Source: Micromonospora olivasterospora (GTDB taxonomy: Bacteria; Actinomycetota; Actinomycetes; Mycobacteriales; Micromonosporaceae). From it: a stretch of DNA of 64,000 nucleotides. A program made the position numbers and the translations under genes. Where the stretch lies: the NCBI RefSeq assembly GCF_007830265.1, contig NZ_VLKE01000001.1, positions 2,356,001 to 2,420,000 of the forward strand, in the 5' to 3' direction. The notes under the pieces are model-generated. The model was not told the origin of the DNA, did no database searches, and saw nothing but the letters and a program-made list of their open reading frames with translations. The first letter of the stretch is position 1. Each line of letters opens with the position of its first letter. This document shows, one piece after another, positions 16,684-26,168 of the stretch.

Positions 16684-18062
16684 CCATGCTCGTCCGGTGG
16701 GCCAGACGGCACCTGGGGGTACGGCTGCGGTCGGCGCTGGCCGCCGCCGTTGTCGTGGGGGCAGCCTTCGCCGTCGGCGCGGTGGCGTTCGTCTACCTCG
16801 CCCGCGTGGATCTCGCCGGCAACATGGATGCCGCGGCGAGGCAACGGGCGGCCGAGGTGGTCGCGGCGGTGGCCGCCGGCGACCAGGAGGCGCTCGGCCA
16901 GACGCTGAAGCCCAGCCCGGGAGAACAGACGTTGGTGCAGGTCCTCGACCCCTCGGGGCGGGTCGAGGCGGCCTCGGCCGTGCTGGGCGACGCCGCGCCC
17001 TTGTCGCCGCTGCGGCCCCGGCCCGGTCAGCTGCTGGGCGAGCAGCGGCTGCTGCCGTTCGCCGACGAGGACCCCTTCCGGATCGCGGCCGTTGGGGTGG
17101 CCACCGGCTCGGGCACCCGCACGGTGCTGGTGGCGCAGTCGCTGCGGCCGGTCAACGAGAGCACCGAGGCGGTCGCGGCGATCCTGGCCGCCGGACTGGC
17201 GCCCATGCTGCTGGTGGTCGGCGCGGCCGTCTTCTGGTTCGTCGGACGATCCCTGCGCCCGGTCGAGGCGATCCGCCGGCGGGTCGCCGGCATCACCGCC
17301 CGTGACCTGCACGCCCGGGTGCCCGTGCCGGCCGCCCGAGATGAGGTCGCGGCGCTCGCCGAGACGATGAACCGGATGCTCGAGCGCCTGGAGACCGCCG
17401 CGGCGAGCCAGCGCCGCTTCGTCGCCGACGCCAGCCACGAACTGCGCAGCCCTCTGGCCACCCTGCGCGCCGGCCTCGACCGCCTGGCGCTGACACGCCC
17501 GCCCGACGTCCACCACGACCTGGTCGAGCTGCTGCGCCGCGAGACCAGCCGGCTCGGCGACCTCGTCGCCGACCTGCTCCTGCTCGCCCGCATCGACGAG
17601 CGCGGCGCCGCCCGCCGCTGCGACGACGTCGACCTCGACGATCTCGCCTACACCGAGCAGGAACGGCTCGCCGCGCACCACCCGGAGCTGGCCGTCCGGG
17701 CCGACCTCGCCCCGGTTCGGGTGACCGGAGACGCCCACGATCTGGGTCGGGCGTTGCGGAATCTGGCGGACAACGCCGCCCGGCACGCCCGTACCCGGGT
17801 GATCCTGCGCGTGTCGGTGCGTGACGGCTGGGGGTGCGTCGAGGTCACCGACGACGGACCCGGCGTCCCGGAGGCTGACCGGGAGCGCATCTTCGACCGG
17901 TTCGTCCGTCTGGACGACAGCCGCGCGCGCTCTGAAGGCGGCAGCGGCCTGGGCCTCGCCATTACCCGGGAGGTGATCGCGGCGCACGGCGGGCGCGTGG
18001 AGGTCATGCCTGGTCCTGACATGACCGTCCGGATCCTCCTGCCCCGCAACGGCGACGTCTGA
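16680..18062 (+). CDS. Sensor histidine kinase
   Basis: A 460-residue membrane kinase paired with the preceding regulator. TM1 is at about 18-40 and TM2 at about 164-187, enclosing an extracytoplasmic sensor of about 120 residues, then HAMP (about 188-240). The HisKA box has H253 ([14 protein letters not shown]). The ATPase domain has the N box [10 protein letters not shown] (361-370), G1 DDGPGVP (391-397) and G2 GGSGLGLAI (420-428). All catalytic residues are present. The signal is unknown. Confidence 0.93.
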   Translation: MTMLVRWARRHLGVRLRSALAAAVVVGAAFAVGAVAFVYLARVDLAGNMDAAARQRAAEVVAAVAAGDQEALGQTLKPSPGEQTLVQVLDPSGRVEAASAVLGDAAPLSPLRPRPGQLLGEQRLLPFADEDPFRIAAVGVATGSGTRTVLVAQSLRPVNESTEAVAAILAAGLAPMLLVVGAAVFWFVGRSLRPVEAIRRRVAGITARDLHARVPVPAARDEVAALAETMNRMLERLETAAASQRRFVADASHELRSPLATLRAGLDRLALTRPPDVHHDLVELLRRETSRLGDLVADLLLLARIDERGAARRCDDVDLDDLAYTEQERLAAHHPELAVRADLAPVRVTGDAHDLGRALRNLADNAARHARTRVILRVSVRDGWGCVEVTDDGPGVPEADRERIFDRFVRLDDSRARSEGGSGLGLAITREVIAAHGGRVEVMPGPDMTVRILLPRNGDV

Positions 18063-18067
18063 CACGA

Positions 18068-18093
18068 CTGAAGCCCCGCTCCGGCCGCTTCAG
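18068..18093 (+). terminator. Possible terminator after the two-component operon
   Basis: CTGAAGC (18068-18074) and its inverted copy GCTTCAG (18087-18093) with a GC-rich loop directly follow the kinase stop. There is no clear T tract, so termination is only likely. Confidence 0.4.
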
Positions 18094-18166
18094 GCTCCTC
18101 TCAGGTGGCGGGCGGCAGCCTGACACCAGGCGGGTCCGAAGGGCGGCCGGCTGTCACGGGGGAGCC

Positions 18167-18706
18167 ATGAACTATCACCTGTTCCAGATTGTCAACGACA
18201 CAGCCGGCCGCAGTGACCTCGTCGACGACGTCTTCGAATGGTCGGCGGTGTGGCTGATCTACGTGCTCGCCGCCACCGCGGCCGTCCCGGTCCTGGCTCA
18301 CCTGCGGCACGGGCGCGCCGCCCTGGTGCGCGTCGTGGCGTCTCTCGGGCTGGCCTTCGCCGTCGGGCAGGCCGTCGCCGCGCTCAGCACCGAGGTGCGG
18401 CCCTTCCAGACCCATGCCGTGCATCAGTTGATCCCGCATGCCGCCGGAGCGTCGTTGCCCAGCGACCATGCCACCGCGGCGTTCGCGGTGGCGTTCGCCG
18501 TCGGGGCGTTGCTGTCCCGTCGATGGGGGGTAGCGCTGAGCGTGCTGGCCACCATCATCGGCTTCGCCCGCGTCTGGACCGGCGTGCACTATCCCGGCGA
18601 CATCCTTGCCGGCGCGCTCATCGCCGCCGCGGCAGTCGCCACCATCGGCATCGTCGGCCGCGTCTACGACCGCCGTACCCGCCGCCGCCTCGACACCACC
18701 GCCTGA
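18167..18706 (+). CDS. PAP2-superfamily phosphatase (undecaprenyl-diphosphatase-like)
   Basis: A 179-residue membrane protein with about five hydrophobic helices. ATG 18167 has GGGGAG just upstream. The PAP2 phosphatase signature is complete: KxxxxxxRP as VRPFQTH, PSDHATAAF (PSGH-like, with D in place of G) and GFARVWTGVHYPGDI with the SRxxxxxHxxxD pattern. Such proteins dephosphorylate lipid pyrophosphates such as undecaprenyl diphosphate at the outer face of the membrane. Position after a two-component system and before a DedA protein supports an envelope-lipid role; the exact substrate is inference. Confidence 0.88.
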   Translation: MNYHLFQIVNDTAGRSDLVDDVFEWSAVWLIYVLAATAAVPVLAHLRHGRAALVRVVASLGLAFAVGQAVAALSTEVRPFQTHAVHQLIPHAAGASLPSDHATAAFAVAFAVGALLSRRWGVALSVLATIIGFARVWTGVHYPGDILAGALIAAAAVATIGIVGRVYDRRTRRRLDTTA

Positions 18707-18736
18707 GCACACCCCGCCCCCTCGGAGGTTCCCGCC

Positions 18737-19423
18737 ATGTCCACGCCTCAAGCGCTGCTCGCCGCCGGCCCCAGCTTCATCGACCCGGAATGGCTGATCT
18801 CCACCTTCGGGCTGATCGGGATCCTCGCGATCGTCTTCGCCGAGTCCGGGGTGCTCATCGGGTTGTTCCTGCCCGGCGACTCGCTGCTGTTCACCGCCGG
18901 CCTGCTCGTCGCCGACGGCCGCTACCTGCATCAGCCGCTCTGGCTGGTCTGCCTCCTCGTCGCCGTCGCCGCCGTGGTTGGCGACCAGGTCGGCTACCTG
19001 TTCGGCAAACGGGTCGGCCCGAGCCTGTTCCGTCGCCCCAACTCTCGGCTGTTCAAGCAGGAGAACGTGCACCGGGCCAACGCCTTCTTCGCCCGCTACG
19101 GCGCCCGCTCGATCGTGCTGGCCCGCTTCGTGCCGGTCGTGCGGACCTTCACGCCCGTCATCGCCGGGGTGAGCCGAATGCACTATCGCACCTTCGTCAC
19201 CTACAACATTATCGGTGGCGTTCTCTGGGGCACCGGCGTCACCGTGCTCGGCTACTTCCTCGGACAGATCAGCTTCGTCAAAACGAACATCGAGCTCATC
19301 CTGATCGCCATCGTGCTCATCTCCGTCGTGCCGATCGGCATCCAGTTCCTGCGCTCTCGCCGCCGTTCGGCAACCACCGCCGCCGACGCGACGGCGTCCA
19401 ACAGCGCATCCGGCACCAACTGA
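18737..19423 (+). CDS. DedA-family membrane protein
   Basis: A 228-residue protein with GGAGG upstream of ATG 18737. DedA/SNARE-associated family landmarks are IVFAESGVLIGLFLPGDSLL, VVGDQVGYLFGKRVG and a conserved arginine in VLARFVPVVRTFTPVIAGVS. It has four to five membrane segments and a hydrophilic C-terminus. DedA proteins are implicated in flipping polyprenyl phosphate or phospholipids and in envelope integrity, which fits the upstream PAP2 gene 31 bp away. Confidence 0.92.
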   Translation: MSTPQALLAAGPSFIDPEWLISTFGLIGILAIVFAESGVLIGLFLPGDSLLFTAGLLVADGRYLHQPLWLVCLLVAVAAVVGDQVGYLFGKRVGPSLFRRPNSRLFKQENVHRANAFFARYGARSIVLARFVPVVRTFTPVIAGVSRMHYRTFVTYNIIGGVLWGTGVTVLGYFLGQISFVKTNIELILIAIVLISVVPIGIQFLRSRRRSATTAADATASNSASGTN

Positions 19424-19456
19424 ACAACCCGTCGGCGCCGAGGCGACACTGGCCGG

Positions 19457-20206
19457 GTGACCTCGACGATGCTGGTGCTCGGGCCGAAACTCGCCGTCGC
19501 GCTCGTGCTGCTGACCGCCGCCGCAGCCGCCGTCGCCACCGTCGGACGGCTCGGGCACGGCCGGCAGATCGCAATCGCCGCCGGCCGCGCCGCGCTGCAA
19601 CTGGCCGCCGTGTCACTGGTGATCACCGCGATCGTCGGCTCGCTGTGGGCCACCGGGGCGTTCGTCCTGCTCATGTGCGCGGTCGCCGCCGGCACCTCCG
19701 GTCGACGGATCACCGGCGGCCCGTACGGCTGGTGGGCGGGAGTCCCGATCGCCACCGCCAGCCTGAGCGTCGTCGCCGCGCTGCTCCTGGCAGGTCTGGT
19801 GCCCCTACGCGGCATCGCGATCATCCCGATCGCCGGCATCCTGACCGGCGGCGCCATGACCGCCACCAGCCTGGCCGGGCGGCGCTTCAACGACGACCTC
19901 CGCGACCGGCGCGGCGAGGTCCAAGCCGCCCTCGCGCTGGGCCTGCTGCCCCGCGACGCCGCGCTGCTCGTCTGCCGCCCCGCCGCGAGCCAGGCACTCG
20001 TCCCCGCCCTGGACCAGACCCGCACCGTCGGCCTGGTCACCCTCCCCGGCACCTTCGTGGGCGTCCTCCTCGGCGGCGCCAGTCCCCTTACGGCGGGGAT
20101 AACCCAACTGTTCGTTCTCGTCGGTCTCCTCACTGTCGAAGCCACCGCCATCGTCGTCACCATCGAGGTGATGGCCCGGGGACGTCTACGCCCGCGATCA
20201 CCGTGA
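19457..20206 (+). CDS. UPF0014 (FetB-like) ABC-type membrane protein
   Basis: A 249-residue protein starting at GTG 19457, with about seven hydrophobic helices. The family signature is visible in IIPIAGILTGGAMTATSLAG and in TVGLVTLPGTFVGVLLGGAS with the following PLTAGITQLFVL. E. coli FetB, of the same family, works with the ATPase FetA in iron export; no ATPase gene is next to this one, so the partner must lie elsewhere. Its presence in a region with feoAB adds to the iron theme, but other substrates are possible. Confidence 0.85.
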   Translation: MTSTMLVLGPKLAVALVLLTAAAAAVATVGRLGHGRQIAIAAGRAALQLAAVSLVITAIVGSLWATGAFVLLMCAVAAGTSGRRITGGPYGWWAGVPIATASLSVVAALLLAGLVPLRGIAIIPIAGILTGGAMTATSLAGRRFNDDLRDRRGEVQAALALGLLPRDAALLVCRPAASQALVPALDQTRTVGLVTLPGTFVGVLLGGASPLTAGITQLFVLVGLLTVEATAIVVTIEVMARGRLRPRSP

Positions 20207-20407
20207 ACCCAGCGAAACGCTCGGCCTTACGCCTGCCCCGCACCCGCATTCGCGGCAGCGACGGTGACGGCGACCTGTCCTGATTCCCACCCCGGTCGGT
20301 ACCGCTTGACGCTCGGCTCCCGCGCGTCACTGCCGACCAGGTCGCTCGGATCCACCTACACCGCCTCGCCCCTGGCCGCCAGCTCAACAGTCGAGCCGGG
20401 ATGGGAG

Positions 20408-21676
20408 TCAGCTGATGCCGTCGAACTGATTCAGGGTCGTCATCAGGGTGTCCACCGCCGAGGCGCAGTCGCCCCGCACCGGACGCGACGCCCGCAGAGC
20501 CGTCAGGACCGCATCGATCTGGTCGTCGAGTTGGTGCCATCTCGCCGAATCGCGCGGCTTGAGCCCCGCCTCGGCGTCGTCCCAGGCCACCTCGAGATCC
20601 TTCGCCCGGGCCTTCCCGCCCACCAGGTCGTTCTTGGCGACCTTCTCCTTGATGTCGGTGACGATCACCGTGAACTCGCCCAGGTTGCCCAGCTTCGTGG
20701 TCGGATGAGCTTTCCGCGGGAGGGCGGCGTGGGCGCTGGCCGGGGCGCCGGCCTGTGCGGTCGCCACGGGCGCAGGCTCGGCGGTCGGCGTCGTGTCCGC
20801 GGCCGGCCGCAGCACCCACCCGAGCAGCGCGACAGCGACCACGGCCCCGCCGGCCCACAGGTAGTCCTGCCGGTAGCCGCCCAGCGGCCCCCCACCCTTT
20901 ACCGCCACCCCATGACGCGTGACCAGAACCTGTTCACGGATGACGAGGACCACGATCGTGCCGAAGAACAGCCCACTGGTCACGCTCGCACCCAGCCCCA
21001 GACCGCCGAATTCCTTGTCCTGCGTCAACAGGTCACCGAGCGAGGCGCCGAGCGGGCGGGTGAGCACGTAGGCGATCCAGAACGTCAGCACCTGTCCGGC
21101 GCCCAGCCGGTAGGCAACCCACGTCGCCAGAATCAGGCCCCCGAAGATCAGCACCCCGTTGCGGAACCCCAGGCTGAGTGCCTCGGTGGCGAGGTCACCG
21201 GCGGCGGTACCGAGCGCGAACGTGGTGAGGATCGCGCCCCAATAGAACGCCTCTCGGCGCGGAGTGTCGATGGAGGTGATGGCGAGAGTGCGCTCCTGGC
21301 GATACCAGACGGCGAACACGACCGCGAGGATCACCATGAAGACGGCGGTGCTCAGATACAGGCTCACGCCCAGCGCATCGGTGAAGAAGTCCGTTAGCTG
21401 CGTGCCGACGATGCTCACCAACACCACACACAACCAATAGATCCACGGCGTGCATGCGCGGGTGCGGAACTGGATGACAAGCGCGACGACGAGCACCGCG
21501 ATCATGACCGCGTCGGTAACGGCAGGTCCGAGACCGACGTTCACGGTCAGATAGTCCGCGAACGTCTCTCCGATCGTCGTCGACAACACCTTGATGACCC
21601 AGAACGTCGCAGTGATCGCCGGGACTTTCGTCAACCACCCGCGCGTAGCTCGTGACCGGTCGATGGCAATGGACAC
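20408..21676 (-). CDS. COG4705-like membrane protein
   Basis: A 422-residue protein. GTG 21676 is chosen because AAGGGGAGAG precedes it; the longer frame upstream is arginine-rich shadow. Eight or more membrane helices occupy about residues 15-260 with the repeated pattern KVLSTTIGETFADYL, TQLTDFFTDALGVSLYL and VLTRPLGASLGDLLTQ, the paired-repeat landmarks of COG4705 membrane-anchored proteins. A periplasmic or cytosolic C-terminal tail of about 130 residues has an Ala/Pro linker and a helical end (FTVIVTDIKEKVAKNDLVGG). The function of the family is unknown to me. Confidence 0.8.
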   Translation of the reverse strand: MSIAIDRSRATRGWLTKVPAITATFWVIKVLSTTIGETFADYLTVNVGLGPAVTDAVMIAVLVVALVIQFRTRACTPWIYWLCVVLVSIVGTQLTDFFTDALGVSLYLSTAVFMVILAVVFAVWYRQERTLAITSIDTPRREAFYWGAILTTFALGTAAGDLATEALSLGFRNGVLIFGGLILATWVAYRLGAGQVLTFWIAYVLTRPLGASLGDLLTQDKEFGGLGLGASVTSGLFFGTIVVLVIREQVLVTRHGVAVKGGGPLGGYRQDYLWAGGAVVAVALLGWVLRPAADTTPTAEPAPVATAQAGAPASAHAALPRKAHPTTKLGNLGEFTVIVTDIKEKVAKNDLVGGKARAKDLEVAWDDAEAGLKPRDSARWHQLDDQIDAVLTALRASRPVRGDCASAVDTLMTTLNQFDGIS

Positions 21677-22038
21677 AACTCTCCCCTTCGTCGAGGACTG
21701 CGGCGAGCAGCATCGGCCACCGGCCCTGAGACCACGCTGAAAGGCTCCTCGAGCGATCCGTCCACCGCGGCCTCTGCGTTCGCGGCGACCGGGCCGGCAG
21801 GTTCGACCAGCCGGCACCCGCCATCCGACGCGACAGCGCGATGATCGCGACGGAGCCGGGATGTCCGAGACGGGCACTGCCGGCAACACGGCCCGCTGAT
21901 TCGGCTCGTCGACGGTCGAGTGCGTCGTGTCCGGCCGATCGCCCGTCCCACCGTTGAGCGCTGTCAACCTCACCTGGTCCTTGGCACGGGCGTCACCGGC
22001 TCGCACACTCAGGCCAAAGACCGTGAGGGGGACATGTC
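21677..22038. other. Gene-free stretch before the integrase
   Basis: No credible gene. It holds the promoter of the minus-strand membrane protein and that of the integrase; GAGGGGG lies 6-12 bases before the integrase ATG. No excisionase-like small frame is seen. Confidence 0.5.
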
Positions 22039-23397
22039 ATGGCCGGTACGGGCAAGATCTATAAGCGGTGCGGCTGCCGCGACGCCGTCAGCAGCAAACG
22101 GCTCGAGCAGCACTGCCCGCGCCTGTCGGAGCGCGGGCACGGCAGCTGGTACTTCGACTGCTCCGCCGCCGACGCGTTCGGCGGCCCGGCGCGCGCACGC
22201 CGCGGCGGCTTCCCGTCGAAGGCCGCCGCGGGCCGGGCCCGGGACGAATGGCTGACCCGCACCGGCGAAGCGCGCACCGCGCGGGGATGGACCCTGGAGC
22301 GGTGGCTGCGGTACTGGCTGTCCACCCGCACAAAGATCCGGCCAACCACCAAGGCCGCGTACACCCGCGACGTCGAACAGTTCCTCATCCCCCACCTGGG
22401 CAGGATCACGCTCGAGGACCTCAACATCCGCCGCATCCGCAAGGGCTTCGACGAGATCGCGCAGAGCACCAACGGCCGGGGCCAGCCGCAGACCCCCTCG
22501 TGCCTGCACCACCTGCGCACCACCCTGCGGGCAGCGCTCAACCTCGCCGTCCGTGACGGACTGCTCGAGGCCAACCCGATCCGCCACCTCGAACTGCCGT
22601 CCTACCGCAAGCCCCACGCCCAGGTCTGGACCCCGGCGCGCGTCGCGGAGTGGCGGGCAACCGGCCGGCACCCGGCGGTCGCGGTGTGGACAGCGCCGTA
22701 CCTCGCCGCGTTCCTCGACGCGGTCACCGCCGACCGGCTGTTCGCCCTGTGGTGGCTCATCGCCCTGCGCGGCCTGCGCCGCGGCGAAGCGTGCGGCCTG
22801 CGCTGGTCCGACATCGACCTCGACCACGGCGTGCTGTTCATCGTCCGCAACCGCGCCACCGTCGGCTACCACGTCATCGAAGGCGAACCGAAGTCCGCCG
22901 CCGGCATGCGCGCCGTCGCCCTCGACAAGCACACCGTGGCCGTGCTCCGCGAGCACCTGCGCCGCCAACACCTCAACCAGGCCGCCCGCACGGTTGCGGG
23001 CAAACCCTGCTACGACAGCGGCTACGTGTTCATCCGCCCCGACGGCAGGCCCCTGCACCCCCAGTACGCCACCCGACACTTCGCCCGACTCGTCAAACGA
23101 GCCGACCTGCCACCGATCCGGCTGCACGACCTGCGCCACGGCGCGGCGTCCCTCGCCCACGAAGCCGGCGCCGACCTCAAAACCGTGCAAGACCTCCTCG
23201 GCCACGCCAGCATCCTCACCACCGCCGACACCTACACCACCGTCTTGCCGCCTGCCCAGCGCCACTGCGCCGAAGCCACCGCCCGACTCGTCCTAGCCGC
23301 AGCCCGACGCACCCGCGAGAGAATCAGGAAGACAGCCGGCCGCAACCGCCCTGCCCGGCGCCCACACAACAAGCGCCGCACCGCGAAGAAGCGGTAG
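22039..23397 (+). CDS. Tyrosine recombinase (site-specific integrase)
   Basis: A 452-residue integrase with GAGGGGG before ATG 22039. The N-terminus has an unusual Cys/His-bearing stretch (CGCRDAVSS, QHCPRLSERGHGSWYFDC) common in actinobacterial integrases. The SAM-like core-binding domain is at about 85-180 and the catalytic domain follows, with R247 (ALRGLRRGE), K285 (GEPKSAAGMR), H363-x-x-R366 (LHDLRHGAAS), H389 (LLGHAS) and Y399 (TADTYTTV). All catalytic residues are intact. The gene ends 160 bp from the tRNA-Arg 3' fragment at 23557, the usual place for an integrase relative to its att site. The C-terminus is very basic. Confidence 0.93.
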   Translation: MAGTGKIYKRCGCRDAVSSKRLEQHCPRLSERGHGSWYFDCSAADAFGGPARARRGGFPSKAAAGRARDEWLTRTGEARTARGWTLERWLRYWLSTRTKIRPTTKAAYTRDVEQFLIPHLGRITLEDLNIRRIRKGFDEIAQSTNGRGQPQTPSCLHHLRTTLRAALNLAVRDGLLEANPIRHLELPSYRKPHAQVWTPARVAEWRATGRHPAVAVWTAPYLAAFLDAVTADRLFALWWLIALRGLRRGEACGLRWSDIDLDHGVLFIVRNRATVGYHVIEGEPKSAAGMRAVALDKHTVAVLREHLRRQHLNQAARTVAGKPCYDSGYVFIRPDGRPLHPQYATRHFARLVKRADLPPIRLHDLRHGAASLAHEAGADLKTVQDLLGHASILTTADTYTTVLPPAQRHCAEATARLVLAAARRTRERIRKTAGRNRPARRPHNKRRTAKKR

Positions 23398-23509
23398 CTC
23401 ACCCACAAAACGGCAGGTCAACGAGCCACGTCTACCAGTTCGATTACAGAGAGTGACGGTGCATTCATGACACCCGCGCGACACCCACCATCCAGATGGG
23501 ACGATCAAC

Positions 23510-23544
23510 AAAAAACGCCTGACCGCGTTTCCGCAGGCCAGACG
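23510..23544. terminator. Probable terminator hairpin between integrase and att fragment
   Basis: CGCCTGACCGCG, a 4-base loop, and CGCAGGCCAGACG form an imperfect stem. Six A lie to the left (T tract for minus-strand transcripts) and CTTTCT to the right, so it may work in both directions. Confidence 0.6.
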
Positions 23545-23556
23545 CTTTCTGATCTT

Positions 23557-23599
23557 GTGCGCCCGAAGGGACTCGAACCCCTAACCTTCTGATCCGTAG
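23557..23599 (-). other. tRNA-Arg(ACG) 3' fragment, att-like copy 2
   Basis: The same 3' half of tRNA-Arg(ACG) as at 2961-3002 but with an intact T stem. The 5' half is not present to its right, so the site is an att-type fragment rather than a working tRNA. It lies 160 bp from the integrase stop and directly abuts the 177-bp repeat. Confidence 0.8.
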
Positions 23600-23600
23600 C

Positions 23601-23777
23601 GCAGGTCCGGGCGCTATATCGCTCATGGTGGATTTCCAAGAGCCTTTGTGAGTAAGAGCTTCGTACGGGGCAGTCCCTACACGTCGGCGACAGTTCGCCG
23701 GCGTCCGAGCAGCCACGGAGCAACCATCATGACATACCCCGGCGACTTCCACTACCAGAGATGGCAACACGATCAAC
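23601..23777. repeat. 177-bp direct repeat, copy 2
   Basis: Direct repeat of 3088-3264 with one mismatch noticed. Together with the tRNA fragment it makes a composite repeat at both ends of a 20.6-kb segment. Confidence 0.9.
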
Positions 23778-23873
23778 TCACGCTGCTGCCATTCGATGAG
23801 CGGTTACTGTAGCGACCCGACTCGTATCCTAACCTCATCGGCCAAGCCCAGCCGGCCTTCCCCGCCTCGCAAC

Positions 23874-24777
23874 TGAGGGCTGTACCTGGCTCCCTCGATC
23901 AACAGAAGCCGAGGGTGCTCAGCCAGCCACCGTTTGGTGATGCCACTGTGGTGGGTGGTGCCGTTATCGCAGATCACCGCCACGATCGGAGCCTCGGGGT
24001 AGGCCGCCAGCAGCATGTCGAGGAAGTAGCAGAACACCACCGACACGTTCTTGACCGAAACATGGTAGTGCCAGGCCCCGGTGGCCAGGTTGACCGCGCC
24101 GTGCAGGGTGCGACGCAGGTTGGTGCCGGGGGTCAGGACGTGGTGGCGGATACCTCGGGGCATCCAACAGGCACGCACCCGGGCGAGCAGGTCGAGGTGC
24201 GTCTCGTCCTCAGCGAGGACGACCGCCCCGGCGGGCAGGGCCTCGATCTGCGCACGGATGTCCGCGCAGATCGTGTCGTGGTGGGGATCGCCACGGGCGA
24301 TCAGGCGGGGTCGGCACCAGCGTGCCTGTTCACGGAGCCGGCGATAGACGGTGCGCAGGCTCAGCGGTGGGCGGCCCAACGCCCGCCAGATCCGGGCGGT
24401 GGTCCACGCCTTCGGCGTGCCAAGCAGGGAACGGATGCGGGCACCGAGACCGGGACTACCCAGCCGAGGCCGCCCGGAGCGGGGCCGGTCGGCAGCCCAT
24501 CGAGTCCTTCCAGATCGTGGCGGATGATCCATCGCCGGACGGTGGCCGGGTCGTAGTGCAGCAGGGCGCCGATCTCGCTGGCGGGCATCCCACCAGCGGA
24601 CAGCAGGATCATCACCGCGCGGGTGGCGACCCGCCACTGCCGGTGCAGGGCGTCCACGATTTGGTGGTACTGCTCGTCGGGCAGGTTGGCGTACACGTGC
24701 GGGGGGCGCATACTGGCGAAGACCTCGTCGGGCTGATCTTGTGTGGAAACTCGATCAAACCCCCGACGAGTCTTCAT
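23874..24777 (-). pseudogene. IS630-family transposase, frameshifted and 3'-truncated
   Basis: The N-terminal HTH part (from ATG 24777; VATRAVMILLSAGGMPASEI, DPATVRRWIIRHDLEGLDGL) and the catalytic part (RSGRPRLGSPGLGARI, VVLAEDETHLDLLARVRACW, VICDNGTTHHSGITKRWLAE) are in different frames joined near 24483 at a C-rich tract. At about 23874, after GARYSPQ, the homology stops, so the final DNPVE block with the catalytic Glu is missing. The element cannot transpose itself. Confidence 0.8.
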
Positions 24778-24831
24778 GTTGGTACCACGCCAACTCGGGC
24801 GAGTTACGGACAAAACTTCCGGCAACCCGCT

Positions 24832-25792
24832 TAGGGCGTGTCTCGTGGATCTTCGGGGCGGGTTTTGCTAGATAGATTGGCGTGTCTCGACGACATGAGC
24901 TGACCGATGACGAGTGGGCGCTTCTGGCGCCGTTGCTGCCAGCGGATCCGCCACGTGGGGGCCGGTGGCGTGACCATCGGACGACGGTCTCGGGGATCTT
25001 GTATCGGGAACGTACCGGGATTCCGTGGCGTGACCTGCCGGAGCGGTTCGGTCCGTGGAAGACGGTCTACCAGCGCAAACGCAGGTGGGCGATGGACGGG
25101 ACCTGGTCGCGGATCTGCGCGGCGTTGCGGATCGACTGCGACGCCGAGGAAGGCGACGAGTGGACGGTCGGGGTGGACACCTCCTCGATCCGGGCGCACC
25201 AGCACGCGGCGGGTGCTCGGCACGCCCCGGCGGCTGATCACCCGAAAAGGGGGAAGCCGCAAGGGACGAAAAGGGCGGAAGGGAAGCCCTCGGCCGGTCC
25301 CGTGGCGGATTGACCACCAAGCTGCACCTGGCCGCTGACCGTCGTTGCCGTCCGATCGCCCGGCACACCACGTGCGGGCAGCGGGCCGACTGCACCGGCT
25401 TCACGCAGGTCATGGCCGCTATCCGGATTCCCCGCCGGGTCGGCCGGCCGCGTACCCGTCCCGGGCATGTCCTGGCTGACAAGGCGTACAGCTCGAAGGC
25501 CATCCGTTCTCACCTACGCCGCCGCGGCATCAAGGCCACGATCCCGATCAAGGCCGATCAGGCGGCCAACCGCCGCAAGAAGGGATCCCGCGGCGGCCGG
25601 CCACCGACCTTCGACCGGGAGCGCTACAAGCAGCGCAACACCGCCGAGCGGGCGTTCAACAAGCTCAAGCAGTTCCGGGCGGTCGCGACCAGGTACGACA
25701 AGCGCGACTACATGTACCAGGCCACCGTCGACATCGCCACGATGAAGATCTGGCTACGCGACCTCGCCCAAGATCGACGAGACACGGCCTAG
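24832..25792 (+). mobile_element. IS5-family (IS427-type) element, copy 2
   Basis: 961 bp, nearly identical to 11466-12426 and in the same orientation, with TAG at both ends. The two copies bracket about 12.4 kb of chromosome-like genes. Confidence 0.85.
24882..25792 (+). CDS. IS5-family transposase in two frames (orfA/orfB), copy 2
   Basis: orfA is 24882-25313 and orfB the -1 frame ending at 25792, with the same domains as the first copy. Here the -1 frame has a stop at about 25237, so slippage must happen after that point, which narrows the site to the A/G-rich tracts at 25244-25285. The last codons differ from copy 1: the stop is the TAG of the right end rather than an earlier TGA, adding four residues. 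Confidence 0.85.
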
Positions 25793-26168
25793 CACCTGAC
25801 CACTGACACGATCAGACGTCGCGGAGCGCCGAACCGAAGCGCTAGACCACCGGTCTCTTCCTGCCGGTGGTCTTCGCTTGTGACGACCTCCAACTCGGAC
25901 TGCGAAGCTCGCCCCCATCGCTAGACGCCCGCAGGCGTCAGCCTGAGGACAGGATCGCGGTGGTTGGTCGCGCTGCGCATGGTGCGCAGGAGCGCCAGCA
26001 GGCCGTCGGCCAAGCGGCCTATGTCACGGCAGAGCTGAACAGGCAGAACGAATCGTGAGGTCGGCAGGAGTGGGTCGACCTCCGACTGACAAGAACCCGA
26101 CAGTAGGCGTTCGTAAGATCCTCTACTCTGAGCGTTCGCCTGCACTCGGACAGCGACGGGGGTAACCG
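25793..26168. other. Gene-free stretch with a hairpin, before the GHKL ATPase gene
   Basis: A perfect 10-bp inverted repeat, AGACCACCGG (25844-25853) and CCGGTGGTCT (25864-25873), may be a terminator, though the T tract is weak. The rest has no credible gene and holds the promoter of the gene at 26169. Base composition drops in GC towards that gene. Confidence 0.5.
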
